From: CAVXXB01 sp963765585
Lineage (GTDB): Bacteria > Calditrichota > Calditrichia > JAJRVZ01
Reading direction: 5' to 3'
Length of the DNA stretch: 64,000 nucleotides
Assembly (NCBI GenBank): GCA_963765585.1
Contig: CAVXXB010000012.1
Coordinates: forward strand, 682,001-746,000
Shown here: piece by piece, positions 17,680 through 28,898 of the stretch
Position numbering within the stretch: the stretch's first letter is position 1
Layout: every line of letters begins with the position of its first letter
Position numbers and translations under genes: made by a program
Notes under the pieces: model-generated
Seen by the model: only the letters and a program-made list of their open reading frames with translations
What the model was told of the DNA's origin: nothing
Databases searched by the model: none

Positions 17680-20600
17680 ATGAGAATTAAAAATATAAAA
17701 ATACTATCCATTTCGATAAAACTCTCACTCATTGCTGCATTCTTGATTTTAAATTTAGGCGACTCTTTTGCACAGGATTTCTGGGCACATCAGAATGGAC
17801 CCTATGGTGGATCAGCCCTGACTATAGTAGCCGATACCACTGGCACTATATACTCTGGTACACAATATGGAGGCCTTCAGAAATCAGAAGATTTCGGAAC
17901 AACATGGGCTCAGGCCGGCTGGTTTGGCAGTGTTCGCGCCATGATACTCAGCAAAAATGGCGATCTGTATATACCCGGTTATCAGAGTGTTGCTAAATCA
18001 GTGGACGGTGGTGCTTCGTTCGAAACCTTCTCTGAAGGTCTGCCTGAAAGGTTCACTGCCACATCGTTTGCAGAAAATCTGGCTGGGGATATATTTGCCA
18101 GTTCAGACAGCGGCCTCTATGTAAGCCGGGATGAAGGAAGTACATGGAGTTCTGTTAATTCTGATTTGCCGTCAAAAACTATCCGGCGGGTGTTCATCAG
18201 TTCCGACAATCATATATATGTAAATGTGTATAGTACCGGTGTATATCGTTCTTTGGATGATGGTGTAAGCTGGCAAAATATAAGTGATGGTTTACCCGCT
18301 GGTTTTCATATGTTTACAGATTTTGCGGAGAACTCCAATAAGATTATTTATACTTCCGTTTCTGGCAGCGGTGTATTTGCCTTAGCGAAGGGAAGTACAT
18401 TATGGCAAAATATTAATACAGGTCTGACGGACCTCTCTGTATTTGCTCTGGCGATTAATACAAATAACAATATCTTCTGCGGCACATATTCCGGCGGTGT
18501 ATTTAGATTAATCACCGGTTCGTGGAGCAATGTAAATAATGGGTTATTAAATACAAATATACAGGACATATCTATAGATAAAAAAACGGATAAAATATAT
18601 CTGGCCACGCAGCATCAAAATGGCGGTGGTGTGTATACTTCGATCAATAATGGGGATAGTTGGCGGGAAGCAAATCAGGGATACCGGGGTGTGCGTGCAT
18701 GGGATATGGCTGTAAATCCTGCCAATAATCATATCTTTGCCGGATCGTATTATAATGGGGTATTCAGATCTATCAATAGTGGCGCCAGCTGGGAAGCAGT
18801 TTCTGCTGGGTTGACGGAGAGCCAAAGTACCTATGTAAGGACAATTGCCAGTTCCCCTACAGGAGATTTATATATTGCCACATCTGGTGGTGGTGGTGCA
18901 TATAAATCAGCTGATAATGGAGAAAATTGGGTAAAAATAGCGCCGGACGGTCTGGGTGAATTTTATCAAGCCGTAGCTGTACGTAAAAATGATGAGGCCG
19001 TATTTCTGGGAGGACATGCGGAGTCACTGCGGCTGTGGTATATTCAACCGATGAGGGTAATACCTGGAATGATATCTCAAATAATATCACGTCACTTTCA
19101 GTCAGGGCGATTGATTTTAATGCAAATGGCGAAATCTATGTCAGTACGAATGGAGGCGGTATATATAAATTTGAAGAGAGTGGGCAGAATTGGAATAAAA
19201 TCAGTAATTCAACTCTTGATGGATTGGACATTTATGAATTATCAGTAAGTCCGACGGGTATTATATTTGTTGGTGCCTGGGCACAGGGAGCCTATAAAAG
19301 TGAAGATGAAAAGAACTGGGATGTAATTTCTGATCTCGGTACACAAAGTCTCGATTTTGTGTATGATTCCAGAGGGACAATATATGCCGGATCGTATGAA
19401 CCAAAACGATCCAAAGACGGTGGAAACACCTGGGAAAGTATTGGTTCCGGGATGGGAGCCACTGTGATGGAATGTTATGTGGTTGATATGGATAATTTTG
19501 TTTATGCCGGGACAACCAAAGGGGTGTATAAAACTGTCGAACCGTCAGGAGCCGTAAAAGTACATTTTGAAGTCAAGATGAAGTATCAGGATGGGTTTGA
19601 TCCATCCATCCATAATGTAGCTGCACGTGGATATTTTAATGATTGGGGTAATATGGGGGACCTGATCTTAGAGCCTTTGAATGATGGCGATATGACTTAT
19701 ATAGGTACGTGGGTGAGCGCGTCACCCCAGAGTGCCATAGTCGAGGGCCATTTTGAATATAAGTATGTTATTCCCGGTACCGTGGATGTTTGGGAAGTGC
19801 GCAATGAAAACCGACGCATACCATGGGGAGGTGACATTGATTTAATTCTGGATCCGGTCTGGTTTGATGATCAATTTGAGTTTAGCCGCATTAAAATTGG
19901 AGAAACAAATCCAGGTGAAGGTAGTTTGCGTGGCGTGGCCTGGGGCGATTATGATAATGATGGATATGCCGATTTGTACATAGCTGAATTTATCCGGACG
20001 GGATTTATTACTTCATAACGATAAAAATGGAAAATTTAAAAGCAACAATAGTATATCTGAAAATCAAAGTACATATAATCCATCCTGGTGTGATTTTGAT
20101 AATGATGGTGATTTGGATTTATTCGTGAGCGATATTGGTGGAGAAAATAACCTGCGCTATGATAATTCCGGATCATCAGAATTTACACGAGTGACCGACC
20201 AATCTGAAGTCTTGGAAGGCGGAAATTCTACCGGGGTTTTGTGGCTTGATTATAATCAGGATAGTTATATTGATCTGTTTGTTTCAAACCTGGGCGACGA
20301 GAAAAATTTTCTATATATAAATTCGAGTGATCTCACATTGCAAAAAATAAATACTGGTGCTATTGTTAATGATATCGCTGATTCTTGGGGGATAGCTGCT
20401 ACAGATTATGATAATGACGGACATATCGATATTTTTGTAGCAAATTCAGGAGGTGAACCGGCACAAAAAAATTCATTATACAAAAATGCGGGTGATGGAA
20501 CATTTATCCCCATTTTATCTGGGAATCCAATAGTAGAAGCAATTGAGCAATCCAGTGGCGGGAGTTGGGGAGATTATGATAATGATGGTGACCAGGATCT

Positions 20601-23500
20601 CTATGTGACTAATATGGGTTTAGTACCAAATGAATTATATAATAATATGGGTAGCGGCAGCTTTAAAAAAATTACAACGTTGTCAATTACATCTGACACA
20701 TCATCATCACGGAGCAGCACCTGGATCGATTATGACAATAATGGCTGGCTGGATCTCTTTGTCGTAAATAGTGCCGGGCATAACATGCTTTATCGAAATA
20801 TGGGGAGTGGGAATTTTGAACTAAGTGATTTTGGTCCGCTTATTTATGATCAGTATATTTCACGAGGTGCTGCCTGGGCGGATTATGATCGTGATGGTGA
20901 TCTGGATATCGTTGCGACGGGATCAACAGATTCATCTGTATATATTTATCGTAACAACATAGCGGATAATAATTGGGTTGAGTTTGCACTGAAGGGAACT
21001 ATCTCAAATGCGGCAGCTATTGGGGCCCGGGTTCTTTTAAAGTCGGTGATCGATGGAAGCCCCAGATGGCAAATGCGCGAGATAAGTACTCAAAGCGGAC
21101 CCATGAGTCAGAATGAAATGGTGGCCCATTTTGGCCTGGGTAATGCCAGCAGTATTGATTCGGTAGTCATAATATGGCCCAGCGGTATAATGCAGGTTAT
21201 GTCTAATATGGCCATTAATAAAAGAATTGTGGTTGAAGAACAAATACCGGAATATCCGGTCCCGGAATTGGTGTCGCCGGCTAATCATGCGACTGATGTG
21301 GACTTGCACCCGCTATTCGTCTGGAAACATGTTGAAGGAGCGGTTTCATATACTTTAGAACTATCGAAATTTTCTGATTTCAGTGACTTAATTCTAAATG
21401 TGCCGAATTTAGTTGATAGCAGTTATCAAATGTATCCATGGGCACACCGCTGGAAAAGATCACCAACCATTTCTGGCGTATCAGAGCTATACATGATATA
21501 GGCGCCGGGTAATTTTTCAGAAATTTGGAGTTTTACCACTAAACGTGGTACTAGTTTTGAACAGGTACTGGAGGCTGTATCACCGCAGGACAGTTCTGAA
21601 AATGTCTCTATCGAACCTACATTTCAATGGTCCTGGATTGATACGCCACCGCAGCCCGGAGATGTTGTAACTTATGATATCCAACTATCCACTACTCCGG
21701 ATTTCAAAGATACAATTTGGCAGAAAATTGATATTTCAGGAACATCGATCGCTGTGGATTATCAATTGGAATATTATAAATCCTATTTTTGGCGTGTCCG
21801 GGCAAAAACCAGTTCTACAATATATGTCTGGTCAGATCCGTCCTGGATGTTCACCACAACGCCTTTTATTGGCAAGGTCGATTTGATTTTTCCACCGGAT
21901 AATGCAGATAATGTATCCATACCAGCACTATTATTATTTACCTCCATACCCGCGGAGTGGATATAATGTCCAAATTCATACATCCACGGATTTTAATAGT
22001 CAGCCTTTAGTCGTGGATATTACTTCTCCCCAAGATACGCTTGTCTATATCGAATCAAATTTTGGATTAAATACCGACACCCAATATTACTGGCGGGTGG
22101 GTGTAATTTCAGGTGATATGTTCCAGAAGGAAATTGGTCGACTGTGCGAAAATTCCGTACTTTTAAAAACAGCACCGAAATAAATTTAACGCTCAGGTTT
22201 CCGGTAAATGAACGAGGTGACGAATATCAACCGGCTGATTATGCTATCGTCGGCTTACCCGGAAACAGCGAGTTGCCGCTAAACCAGGTATTTACCGGGG
22301 TGTTCAAAGAGGACTGGATGGCATATTGGGATAGTGGTGAGACCGATCAAAATCCTGAGGTATATTTAAAAGAATACACTAATAATTACATGTTCACTTT
22401 TTCAACCGGTAAAGCTTTCTGGGTGATAAATAAAGGGGACGTAAGTATAAATCGGGATGACCTGGGAGAAGTGCCGCTTTATGAGCAGGCAGAAGCCCTG
22501 ATCCCGACACATGTGGGATACAATTTAATCACCTGTCCCTTTGAGTTTCCAGTGGATTGGGATCTGGTGAAGGAACTCAACGGTATTCCACAATCCAATT
22601 TACTGCATCAATATCTGAGCGATCAAAATCGGTTTACCACTTCTAATACCCTCGCGCCTGGACAGGGCTATTATTTTATAAATACAACCAATGTCTCGCC
22701 GCTGCGGATCCCCTACAATCCGATAGTTGGAATTAAAAAACCTCAGGCAGTTGAAAGTTTTGACTGGCAGATTAAAGTAAATCTTCAATCACGCTATAGC
22801 GGTGATGCGACCTGCCGACTGGGAGTTCATCCAGATGCGGAACAGGGGTTTGACCAATTGGAATACAATAAACCACGGATAATGAAGGGTTTGGCCAGTG
22901 CCTATTTTGAACGCCCGGAATGGAATGAGGACTATCCCATTTTTGGTAGCGATGTAAGACCTAAGGTAGATGAAGTTGAAACCTGGCCATTAAAAGTATA
23001 CTCGCCAAATGCGGAAAAATCGGAGCTTTCATTTGTTGGAATTGAGGATATTCCAGCTGAAGTACAAAGTTGCACTGATTGACAAGAAAGCCGCCCGGGC
23101 TCAGGATCTGCGGGAGAGTGAAGTCTATCACTTCAAGCCAACATCTGAAATCACTGAATTTGAAATAATGGTTGGCGAAAGTAATGTAATACAAGAACGG
23201 ATTGCGCAAATCGTTCCTCAGGACTTTGCCCTGGAACAAAACTATCCCAATCCATTTAATCCAACCACCACGATTCCACTGGCACTGCCCAAATCAGCCC
23301 AAATTAAAGTGACGGTATATGACATTCTGGGCAAGGTAATTAAAAGTGTTTATAATGGCGTTGCCGAACCCGGGCGTCATTATTTTCAATGGGATGGATC
23401 GGATAATTCCGGTAAGCGGGTGGCTTCCGGATTGTATTTCTATCGTCTTGATATTGAGGGGCGCGAGGGATTTACGAAGAAGATGGTTTTGATGAAGTGA
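17680..23500 (+). CDS. Giant type IX-secreted multi-repeat protein, broken by seven frameshifts
   Basis: One gene of about 1,939 residues once frames are joined. Start: ATG 17680 with AGGAA upstream. Order: signal peptide; many Ycf48/BNR-like repeats (SxDxGxTW: DEGSTWSSV, DDGVSWQNI, NNGDSWREA, 17.8-19.5 kb); a carbohydrate-binding-like domain (ARGYFNDWGNMGD); seven FG-GAP calcium repeats (DYDNDGYADLY, DFDNDGDLDLF, DYDRDGDLDIV); an ASPIC/UnbV domain (GARVLLKS ... VVIIWPSG, about 21.0-21.2 kb); fibronectin-III-like domains (YYWRVG); and a C-terminal sorting domain (FALEQNYPNPFNPTT ... GLYFYRLD). Frame changes: about 19025 (-1), 20000 (+1), 21440 (-1), 21508 (+1), 21950 (+1), 22140 (-1), 23063 (+1). 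The net change restores one frame. It is probably a surface or secreted protein; substrate unknown. Error or pseudogene cannot be decided. Confidence 0.75.
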
Positions 23501-23526
23501 TATGCTACTACGTGAGTTAGGTTTTT

Positions 23527-23669
23527 GACAGGATAACAGGATAAAAAGGATTTTTAATTAATTATTTGAGAAATATATTTTAAAGTATAACATATTATAA
23601 ATATAAGAGTTGTCGACAGTTGAATCCAAATAATCCTGATTCGACAGAATCCTGTTAGAATTCCCTGTC
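23527..23669. repeat. MITE-like element with GACAGGAT inverted ends
   Basis: The gap 23501-23835 holds GACAGGATAACAGGAT (23527-23542) and, 110 bases on, AATCCTGTTAGAATTCCCTGTC-like sequence (to 23669), an imperfect inverted copy. A related 19-base string occurs at 40959-40977 and inverted at 56806-56824. The interior is AT-rich. It lies directly upstream of the RAYT gene. Confidence 0.6.
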
Positions 23670-23835
23670 TAAAATAGAAAATCTTCAGGATCGTAAAATC
23701 TAACTTTCCTTAGTTGATAAGTCCCAGGAGATCTAATAACATTCTCTGCAAAGGCAGTATTCAAAAGAATACTGCCGTTTTTTTTGGCATATTTATTGTA
23801 TTCCTCTTCAGTAAAACGAATTGGAGAAGATGAAT

Positions 23836-24369
23836 ATGCAATTATTTCAAGATCAGTTTTATCACATTTATAATCGTTCGATAAATCATGAGAAACTTTT
23901 TTACTCAGATTTTCATTATGATTACTTTTTTTCAAAAATTTTAAAATTACAAGAGTATCTTGAGATTAACGGATATTGTCTGATGCCCTCTCATTTTCAC
24001 TTATTAGTTCGAATTACTGCTGTAGATCAAGACCCCATCCGCAGAAAGATTGGCGATATTTTAAGCGGGTATACCAAATCAATAAATAAATATTATGGCA
24101 GGACAGGCAGTTTATTTCAGCAGCACACGAAGGCTAAATTGATTTCGAGTGAAAAATACTTATTATCATCATTATATTATATCCACCAGAATCCTGTTAT
24201 TGCGGGGTTAGTAGATAATTTGGAGGATTGGAAGTATTCCAGTTACCGGGAGTATATAGGGCAAACAAAGAATTATTCGATTGATAAAGATGTGATTTTG
24301 GGGAAGTTTTCTTCGATTGAAGATTTTATTATTTCATCAAATTCGAGATTGGAATTAATAACGATGTAG
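23836..24369 (+). CDS. REP-associated tyrosine transposase (RAYT, IS200/Y1-like)
   Basis: A 177-residue HUH-type nuclease. The HUH motif is H53-F-H55 (CLMPSHFHLLV), and the catalytic tyrosine is expected at Y115 in SSLYYIHQNPVIAGLV. The downstream DWKYSSYREY is a RAYT hallmark. These enzymes cut and join single-stranded hairpins of the REP type; they are domesticated rather than flanked by insertion-sequence ends. I choose ATG 23836 with GGAG 9 bases upstream (23830 is too close). A 16-bp stem hairpin overlaps the stop codon at 24361-24395. The 25-base palindromes elsewhere in the window are plausible substrates. Confidence 0.85.
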   Translation: MQLFQDQFYHIYNRSINHEKLFYSDFHYDYFFSKILKLQEYLEINGYCLMPSHFHLLVRITAVDQDPIRRKIGDILSGYTKSINKYYGRTGSLFQQHTKAKLISSEKYLLSSLYYIHQNPVIAGLVDNLEDWKYSSYREYIGQTKNYSIDKDVILGKFSSIEDFIISSNSRLELITM

Positions 24370-24395
24370 TCCATCTATAAGATGGACTACATCGT
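24361..24395. repeat. Perfect 16-bp hairpin overlapping the RAYT stop codon
   Basis: Arms ACGATGTAGTCCATCT (24361-24376) and AGATGGACTACATCGT (24380-24395) pair without mismatch around ATA. It includes the TAG stop of the RAYT gene. It is followed by AGGGCAAGATAGCCC and AAAATAGCCCAAAATCG strings up to the aconitase stop. It is probably a REP-type element used by, or left by, the transposase; no T-run follows, so a terminator is less likely. Confidence 0.7.
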
Positions 24396-24439
24396 AGGGC
24401 AAGATAGCCCAAGGTAGGACAAAATAGCCCAAAATCGCA

Positions 24440-26701
24440 CTATTGTTGCGATTTCGCAATCAAATTCAACGCAGAACCCGCCTTAAACCACTCAATTTGT
24501 GCTTTATTAAACGTATGATTCAATTTGCACTCATCTTGTGTGCCATCGTGATGCGCAATTATAAGTGTCAAAGGAATACCGGGGGCAAAATTTTGTAATC
24601 CCGTTATTGATAATTTATCATCCTCACGAATCAGGTCATAATCATTCGGATTCTGGAATGTGAGTGCCAGCATGCCCTGTTTCTTTAAATTGGTTTCGTG
24701 AATACGGGCAAAACTTTTAACAATGATGGCTTTGCCGCCCAAAAAGCGTGGCTCCATTGCGGCATGCTCACGACTGGAACCCTCACCATAATTCTCATCA
24801 CCGATTACTACCCAGCCGATATTGTTTTCCTTATATGCTCGCGCATTTGCTGATATTTTATCAATCACCCCCGTACTCAGGTTTTTTGCTGTACCCGGAT
24901 CATACCCGAAGGCATTGATGGCACCGATTAACAAATTGTCAGAAATATTATCAAGATGCCCCCGGAAACGTAACCATGGTCCCGCAGGAGAAATGTGATC
25001 GGTAGTACATTTACCCTTAGCCTTAACCAGAACTACCAGATCCTCATAATCCTGTCCATCCCAGGGCTGGAATGGTGCAAGCAATTGTAATCTTTTACTA
25101 TCAGATCGAACGGAAATCTTGACAGCGGAGCCATCAACAGCCGGTTCAACATATCCACTAACACCGCGATCAAATCCTTTTGCGGGAAGTTCCTCTCCGT
25201 GCGGTGCTTCAAGTTTTATCATTTCTCCGGATTCTGTCTCGATAGTATCCGTCATGGGATTAAATGTGATCTTTCCGGCAATGGCCAGTGCGGTTACAAT
25301 TTCAGGTCCGGCGACAAACCCATGTGTGGCCGGATTGCCATCATTCCGTTTGGCAAAATTGCGGTTATATGAGGTAATGATAGTATTTTTCTCACCTTTC
25401 TCAGCACCATGCCGTTTCCACTGACCAATACAAGGCCCGCAGGCATTGGCAAGAACCTTCCCGCCAATTGCGGTCAGAATTTCAAGTTGTCCGTCACGTT
25501 CAATGGTGGCCCGGATTTGTTCAGAACCGGGTGTAATGATAAATTCAGATTTGGCTTTAATTCCTTTTTCCATTGCAAACCTGGCAATATTTGCCGACCG
25601 ATCAATATCTTCATATGATGAATTTGTACAACTCCCAATCAAGCCGACTTTTAATTCCTCCGGGTAATCATTTTCGGCAACCGCTTTTTTCATCTCTGAT
25701 ATCGGCCATGCTTTATCAGGAGTGAATGGACCGTTGATGTGTGGTTCAAGTGTGGACAGGTCTATTTCGATAATTTCATCATAATAATCTTGCGGTGATT
25801 TATGGACTTCTTCATCTGCAGTTAATTCTGATGCATACTGTTCACATAATTCGGCTAATTGTTTTCTTTCTGTACTACCCAGATACGTACTCATGCGTTC
25901 ATCAAAGGGGAAAACTGACGTAGTGGCACCAATTTCGGCACCCATATTGCAGATTGTTCCTTTTCCTGTGCAACTGATCGATTTCGTTCCCGGACCAAAA
26001 TATTCTACAATTTTACCTGTGCCACCTTTAACCGTAAGAATGCCGGCTAACTTTAAAATAACATCCTTTGCCGATGTCCAACCGGAAAGTTCACCGGTTA
26101 GTCTTACACCGGTAACGCCGGGCCATTTTAATTCCCAGGGTAATCCTGCCATCACATCAACGGCATCAGCGCCACCAACACCTATTGCCAACATACCAAG
26201 GCCGCCCGCATTTGGCGTGTGAGAATCAGTTCCGATCATCATTCCGCCGGGAAAAGCATAATTTTCCAGTACCACCTGATGAATAATACCAGCACCGGGT
26301 TTCCAGAATCCAATGCCATATTTATTGGAAACACTGGCCAGGAAATCATATACTTCTTTGTTCTCATCCAGTGCCCGGTTTAGATCATCTTTTGCACCTA
26401 CTTCAGCCTGAATCAAATGATCACAGTGCACAGTTGAAGGTACGGCAACCTGCTTCCGGCCGGATGACATGAACTGAAGCAATGCCATCTGAGCAGTGGC
26501 ATCCTGCATGGCAACCCTGTCCGGGTTAAAGTACATATAGGTCGCTTTTCGTTCGGGAACCTTGTCAAGGGGTTCGGCAAGATGACTATAAAGAATCTTC
26601 TCCGTTAAAGTCAATGCACGGCCAACTTTTTTGCGGGCATGATCCTGATTACTTTTCATTCCCTCATACAAGTTTTTTATCATATCGAAGTCAAATATCA
26701 T
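24440..26701 (-). CDS. acn: Aconitate hydratase (mitochondrial-type)
   Basis: Aconitase isomerises citrate to isocitrate in the TCA cycle through a 4Fe-4S cluster. The 753-residue length and the motifs GTDSHTPNAGGLG, GSCTNSSYEDI, NACGPCIGQW (cluster cysteines) and GDENYGEGSSREHAA (swivel domain) place it in the mitochondrial-type AcnA group rather than AcnB. The ATG at 26701 is preceded by CAGGAG at 8 bases. It is a single gene with the 249-base gap 26702-26950 upstream, which presumably carries promoters for both directions. The open frame is intact over 2.26 kb, unlike several neighbours. Confidence 0.96.
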   Translation of the reverse strand: MIFDFDMIKNLYEGMKSNQDHARKKVGRALTLTEKILYSHLAEPLDKVPERKATYMYFNPDRVAMQDATAQMALLQFMSSGRKQVAVPSTVHCDHLIQAEVGAKDDLNRALDENKEVYDFLASVSNKYGIGFWKPGAGIIHQVVLENYAFPGGMMIGTDSHTPNAGGLGMLAIGVGGADAVDVMAGLPWELKWPGVTGVRLTGELSGWTSAKDVILKLAGILTVKGGTGKIVEYFGPGTKSISCTGKGTICNMGAEIGATTSVFPFDERMSTYLGSTERKQLAELCEQYASELTADEEVHKSPQDYYDEIIEIDLSTLEPHINGPFTPDKAWPISEMKKAVAENDYPEELKVGLIGSCTNSSYEDIDRSANIARFAMEKGIKAKSEFIITPGSEQIRATIERDGQLEILTAIGGKVLANACGPCIGQWKRHGAEKGEKNTIITSYNRNFAKRNDGNPATHGFVAGPEIVTALAIAGKITFNPMTDTIETESGEMIKLEAPHGEELPAKGFDRGVSGYVEPAVDGSAVKISVRSDSKRLQLLAPFQPWDGQDYEDLVVLVKAKGKCTTDHISPAGPWLRFRGHLDNISDNLLIGAINAFGYDPGTAKNLSTGVIDKISANARAYKENNIGWVVIGDENYGEGSSREHAAMEPRFLGGKAIIVKSFARIHETNLKKQGMLALTFQNPNDYDLIREDDKLSITGLQNFAPGIPLTLIIAHHDGTQDECKLNHTFNKAQIEWFKAGSALNLIAKSQQ

Positions 26702-26950
26702 GGTAATAACTCCTGAAGTATTTTTATGGCAATATTGGACGAAACAGAATTTACAATGGCTCTAACATAATTGCAAACATGCGGAAGCCACGATTATTAT
26801 CTTCTTTAAAAGATTGCGCATTACAGACCGGACGTTTATATTTACAGCACAGGCCCGTTTATTATTCCATCATTATATTGAAGAATAAAAGATCAAAGTG
26901 ACATCATTTATTATCTAACCTGGTTACACAGATAAATCTGGGAGGGTATT

Positions 26951-27322
26951 ATGGAAGCATTTGAAAATCCAATGGATTCTATTAAACAAAATGCAGTTAG
27001 TATGTCCGGCTGGTTAAAGTTTCTTGGGATTATGAACATCATCTGGGGTGCATTTTCGGCCATTTCGATAGTTGGGATTATATTTGCATGGTTACCAATC
27101 TGGCTTGGGGTTATCTTGCTTCAGGCGGCATCAAGTGCGACGCATGCCAATCTATCGAATGATCCAAAAGATCTGTCCGAAATGATGAGCAAGTTACGTA
27201 TGTATTTTATTATACAGGGCGTATTGATTATTGTCGGTATTGCTGCCGTGGTTGTCAGCATTATTGTTGTGGGTGCAATGTTTCCCCATATAATGGACAC
27301 GATGGACGGTTATATGTTATAA
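26951..27322 (+). CDS. DUF5362-like small membrane protein
   Basis: A 123-residue membrane protein with two strong hydrophobic regions: about 22-58 (FLGIMNIIWGAFSAISIVGIIFAW and the following helix) and about 88-115 (FIIQGVLIIVGIAAVVVSIIVVG). Between them is a polar loop with ASSATHANLSNDPKDLSEMMSKL. The layout resembles DUF5362 proteins of unknown function. The start has GGGAGGG upstream. A tatA-like gene follows after 11 bases with its own AAAGGAG site, so the two are co-transcribed. No function can be assigned. Confidence 0.6.
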   Translation: MEAFENPMDSIKQNAVSMSGWLKFLGIMNIIWGAFSAISIVGIIFAWLPIWLGVILLQAASSATHANLSNDPKDLSEMMSKLRMYFIIQGVLIIVGIAAVVVSIIVVGAMFPHIMDTMDGYML

Positions 27323-27333
27323 AGGAGATTATT

Positions 27334-27504
27334 TTGGGAAGTTTTGGTCTTACAGAAATTGTTATACTTTTTTTAATAATTTTGATTTTATTCGGAGCAA
27401 AAAAAATTCCGGGTTTGTTCAAAGCGGTTGGATCAAGTATCAAAAATTTTAAAAGCGGGATTTCTGAGGAAGAAAATACCGATGAAGAAAAAAAATCGAA
27501 CTGA
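27334..27504 (+). CDS. tatA: Sec-independent translocase protein TatA/TatE
   Basis: A 56-residue protein starting at TTG 27334 with AAAGGAG 7 bases upstream. It has the full TatA layout: short periplasmic start with FGLTEIV, one membrane helix (about residues 5-20, ILFLIILILFG), the hinge FGAKKIPGLFKAVGSSIKNFKSG (described in two parts: FGAKKIP, then an amphipathic helix), and an acidic-basic tail. TatA multimers form the pore of the twin-arginine pathway. No tatC is present in the window. It is shorter than most TatA proteins but complete. Confidence 0.88.
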   Translation: MGSFGLTEIVILFLIILILFGAKKIPGLFKAVGSSIKNFKSGISEEENTDEEKKSN

Positions 27505-27536
27505 TCCGTTCAGATCTATAATTTTGATGATTGTTT

Positions 27537-27566
27537 AAATAAAAGGGACGGTTTATGGTCGTCCCC
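27537..27566 (-). terminator. Candidate intrinsic terminator of the LPS operon
   Basis: On the minus strand GGGACG (27565-27560) pairs with CGTCCC (27550-27545) and is followed by TTTTATTT. It is about 130 bases past the stop of the GT9 gene. The plus-strand reading lacks a T-run. Confidence 0.5.
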
Positions 27567-27697
27567 AATATCAGTAGGCCTGCATAATCGCTCCTGCTAC
27601 GAGAATAAAATAATCCCCATTATTTCAGTGGTCATTTACGGATTGCATGATTTTATTCATCAGGTATTCTTAACTTGCTATATATTTATTCATGAAT

Positions 27698-28801
27698 TCA
27701 TCGAAGATTCTTAATTATAGTTTCAACAGGAATATCTGAGACAGGTTTTCCTTTCCCAGCTTTCACAATAATATGATCAACCGCATAGGGATACCATTCG
27801 GCGGTATATTTTAACGGCGAATATATGCCCAATACGGGTGTTCTCATTGCCGAAGCAAAATGTATAATTGAGGTGTCCGGGGAGATTGCAAAGATTGCCT
27901 GAGCTGCAAGTTCGGCTATTTCCTTTAAATCTGCGGAACCATTTTCAGGGTAAGAAATGCAGAGTGGAGAATTTATTTTGTCTACAATATTCTGCCGTAA
28001 CAGATTATCACAAGGTGCGGAGATTAGTACTGTGCTGAGATGTTTTAATTGCGTGAGATATCTTGCCATCTCCCAAATCTGTTCTGTGCTAAATGAACTT
28101 TCGGGGTTTGTCGCTGAAATATTTAGTAATATAAACCGGCCATGAATATTGTCCACATTATTGTTCTTCACTTTTTCTGAAATAAATTGATGAACCCTCT
28201 TTTTTATTTCTGTTGGAATTGATATTTCATATAGGAATTCATCAGGTTTAAAACTCAATCCAAACGCTTTCTCCACCAGTTCGATATAAAGTTCTCCCGT
28301 ATGTTTCTTACCCCGTTCGAGCGTTAAAAAATGATTAAAATAGAATCTATATTTTTCCGGTCCCTGACTGATTTTAATGGCATGCGGACAGACAAATCTG
28401 GCAAAAATTCCAATAGTGGTTGTTTTATTAAATATGAAGTTCAGCATGATCTCGTATTTTTGTCTGCGTAACCAAAATATTTGTTTTATTTTTTTTGTCC
28501 ATTTTTTTTCTTTTATGATGAGATTGTCAATATTCGGATCATGACTGACCACGGAGGCATTTAGAGCGCTGGCGAGTACAGATAATTGTATATGTGGATA
28601 TTCCTTTTTTATTTTCCGAAAAATTGGCGTTGAAATGATCATGTCGCCGATACGGTCCTGGCGGAATATCAGCATGCTTTTAACATGATTTAGATCAATT
28701 ATTCCGGTATGTGGTTTATTGCCAATCAGTATTCGTAAAAGAGGATAAACAATAATATTTCTGAAAGCGATTTCAATTGATTTTAAATAATTTTTATGCA
28801 T
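27698..28801 (-). CDS. Family 9 glycosyltransferase (heptosyltransferase-like)
   Basis: A 367-residue GT9/ADP-heptose:LPS transferase homologue, which adds heptose or a related sugar to the lipopolysaccharide core. The N-terminal motif IFRQDRIGDMIISTPIFR is the family signature. The C-terminal nucleotide-sugar-binding part has ISPDTSIIHFASAMRTPVLGIY and SPLKYTAEWYPY. It is the last gene of a three-gene minus-strand group (GT2, GT9, GT9) with a 97-base gap to the previous gene. The ATG at 28801 has no strong ribosome site. The acceptor is not known. Confidence 0.85.
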   Translation of the reverse strand: MHKNYLKSIEIAFRNIIVYPLLRILIGNKPHTGIIDLNHVKSMLIFRQDRIGDMIISTPIFRKIKKEYPHIQLSVLASALNASVVSHDPNIDNLIIKEKKWTKKIKQIFWLRRQKYEIMLNFIFNKTTTIGIFARFVCPHAIKISQGPEKYRFYFNHFLTLERGKKHTGELYIELVEKAFGLSFKPDEFLYEISIPTEIKKRVHQFISEKVKNNNVDNIHGRFILLNISATNPESSFSTEQIWEMARYLTQLKHLSTVLISAPCDNLLRQNIVDKINSPLCISYPENGSADLKEIAELAAQAIFAISPDTSIIHFASAMRTPVLGIYSPLKYTAEWYPYAVDHIIVKAGKGKPVSDIPVETIIKNLR

Positions 28802-28898
28802 AATTTTTGGGGGACATTAAAAATGCAGTTCCCTGAATTCTATCTTTTTGTAAACCGGGAATCTGATTACCTGAATTGGAAAACTTGTATATTTTATT

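Noticed and set aside
23821..24395. A complete IS200 insertion sequence
   Set aside because: The gene has RAYT-type tail motifs and no clear subterminal element ends at both sides; only a 3' hairpin is visible.
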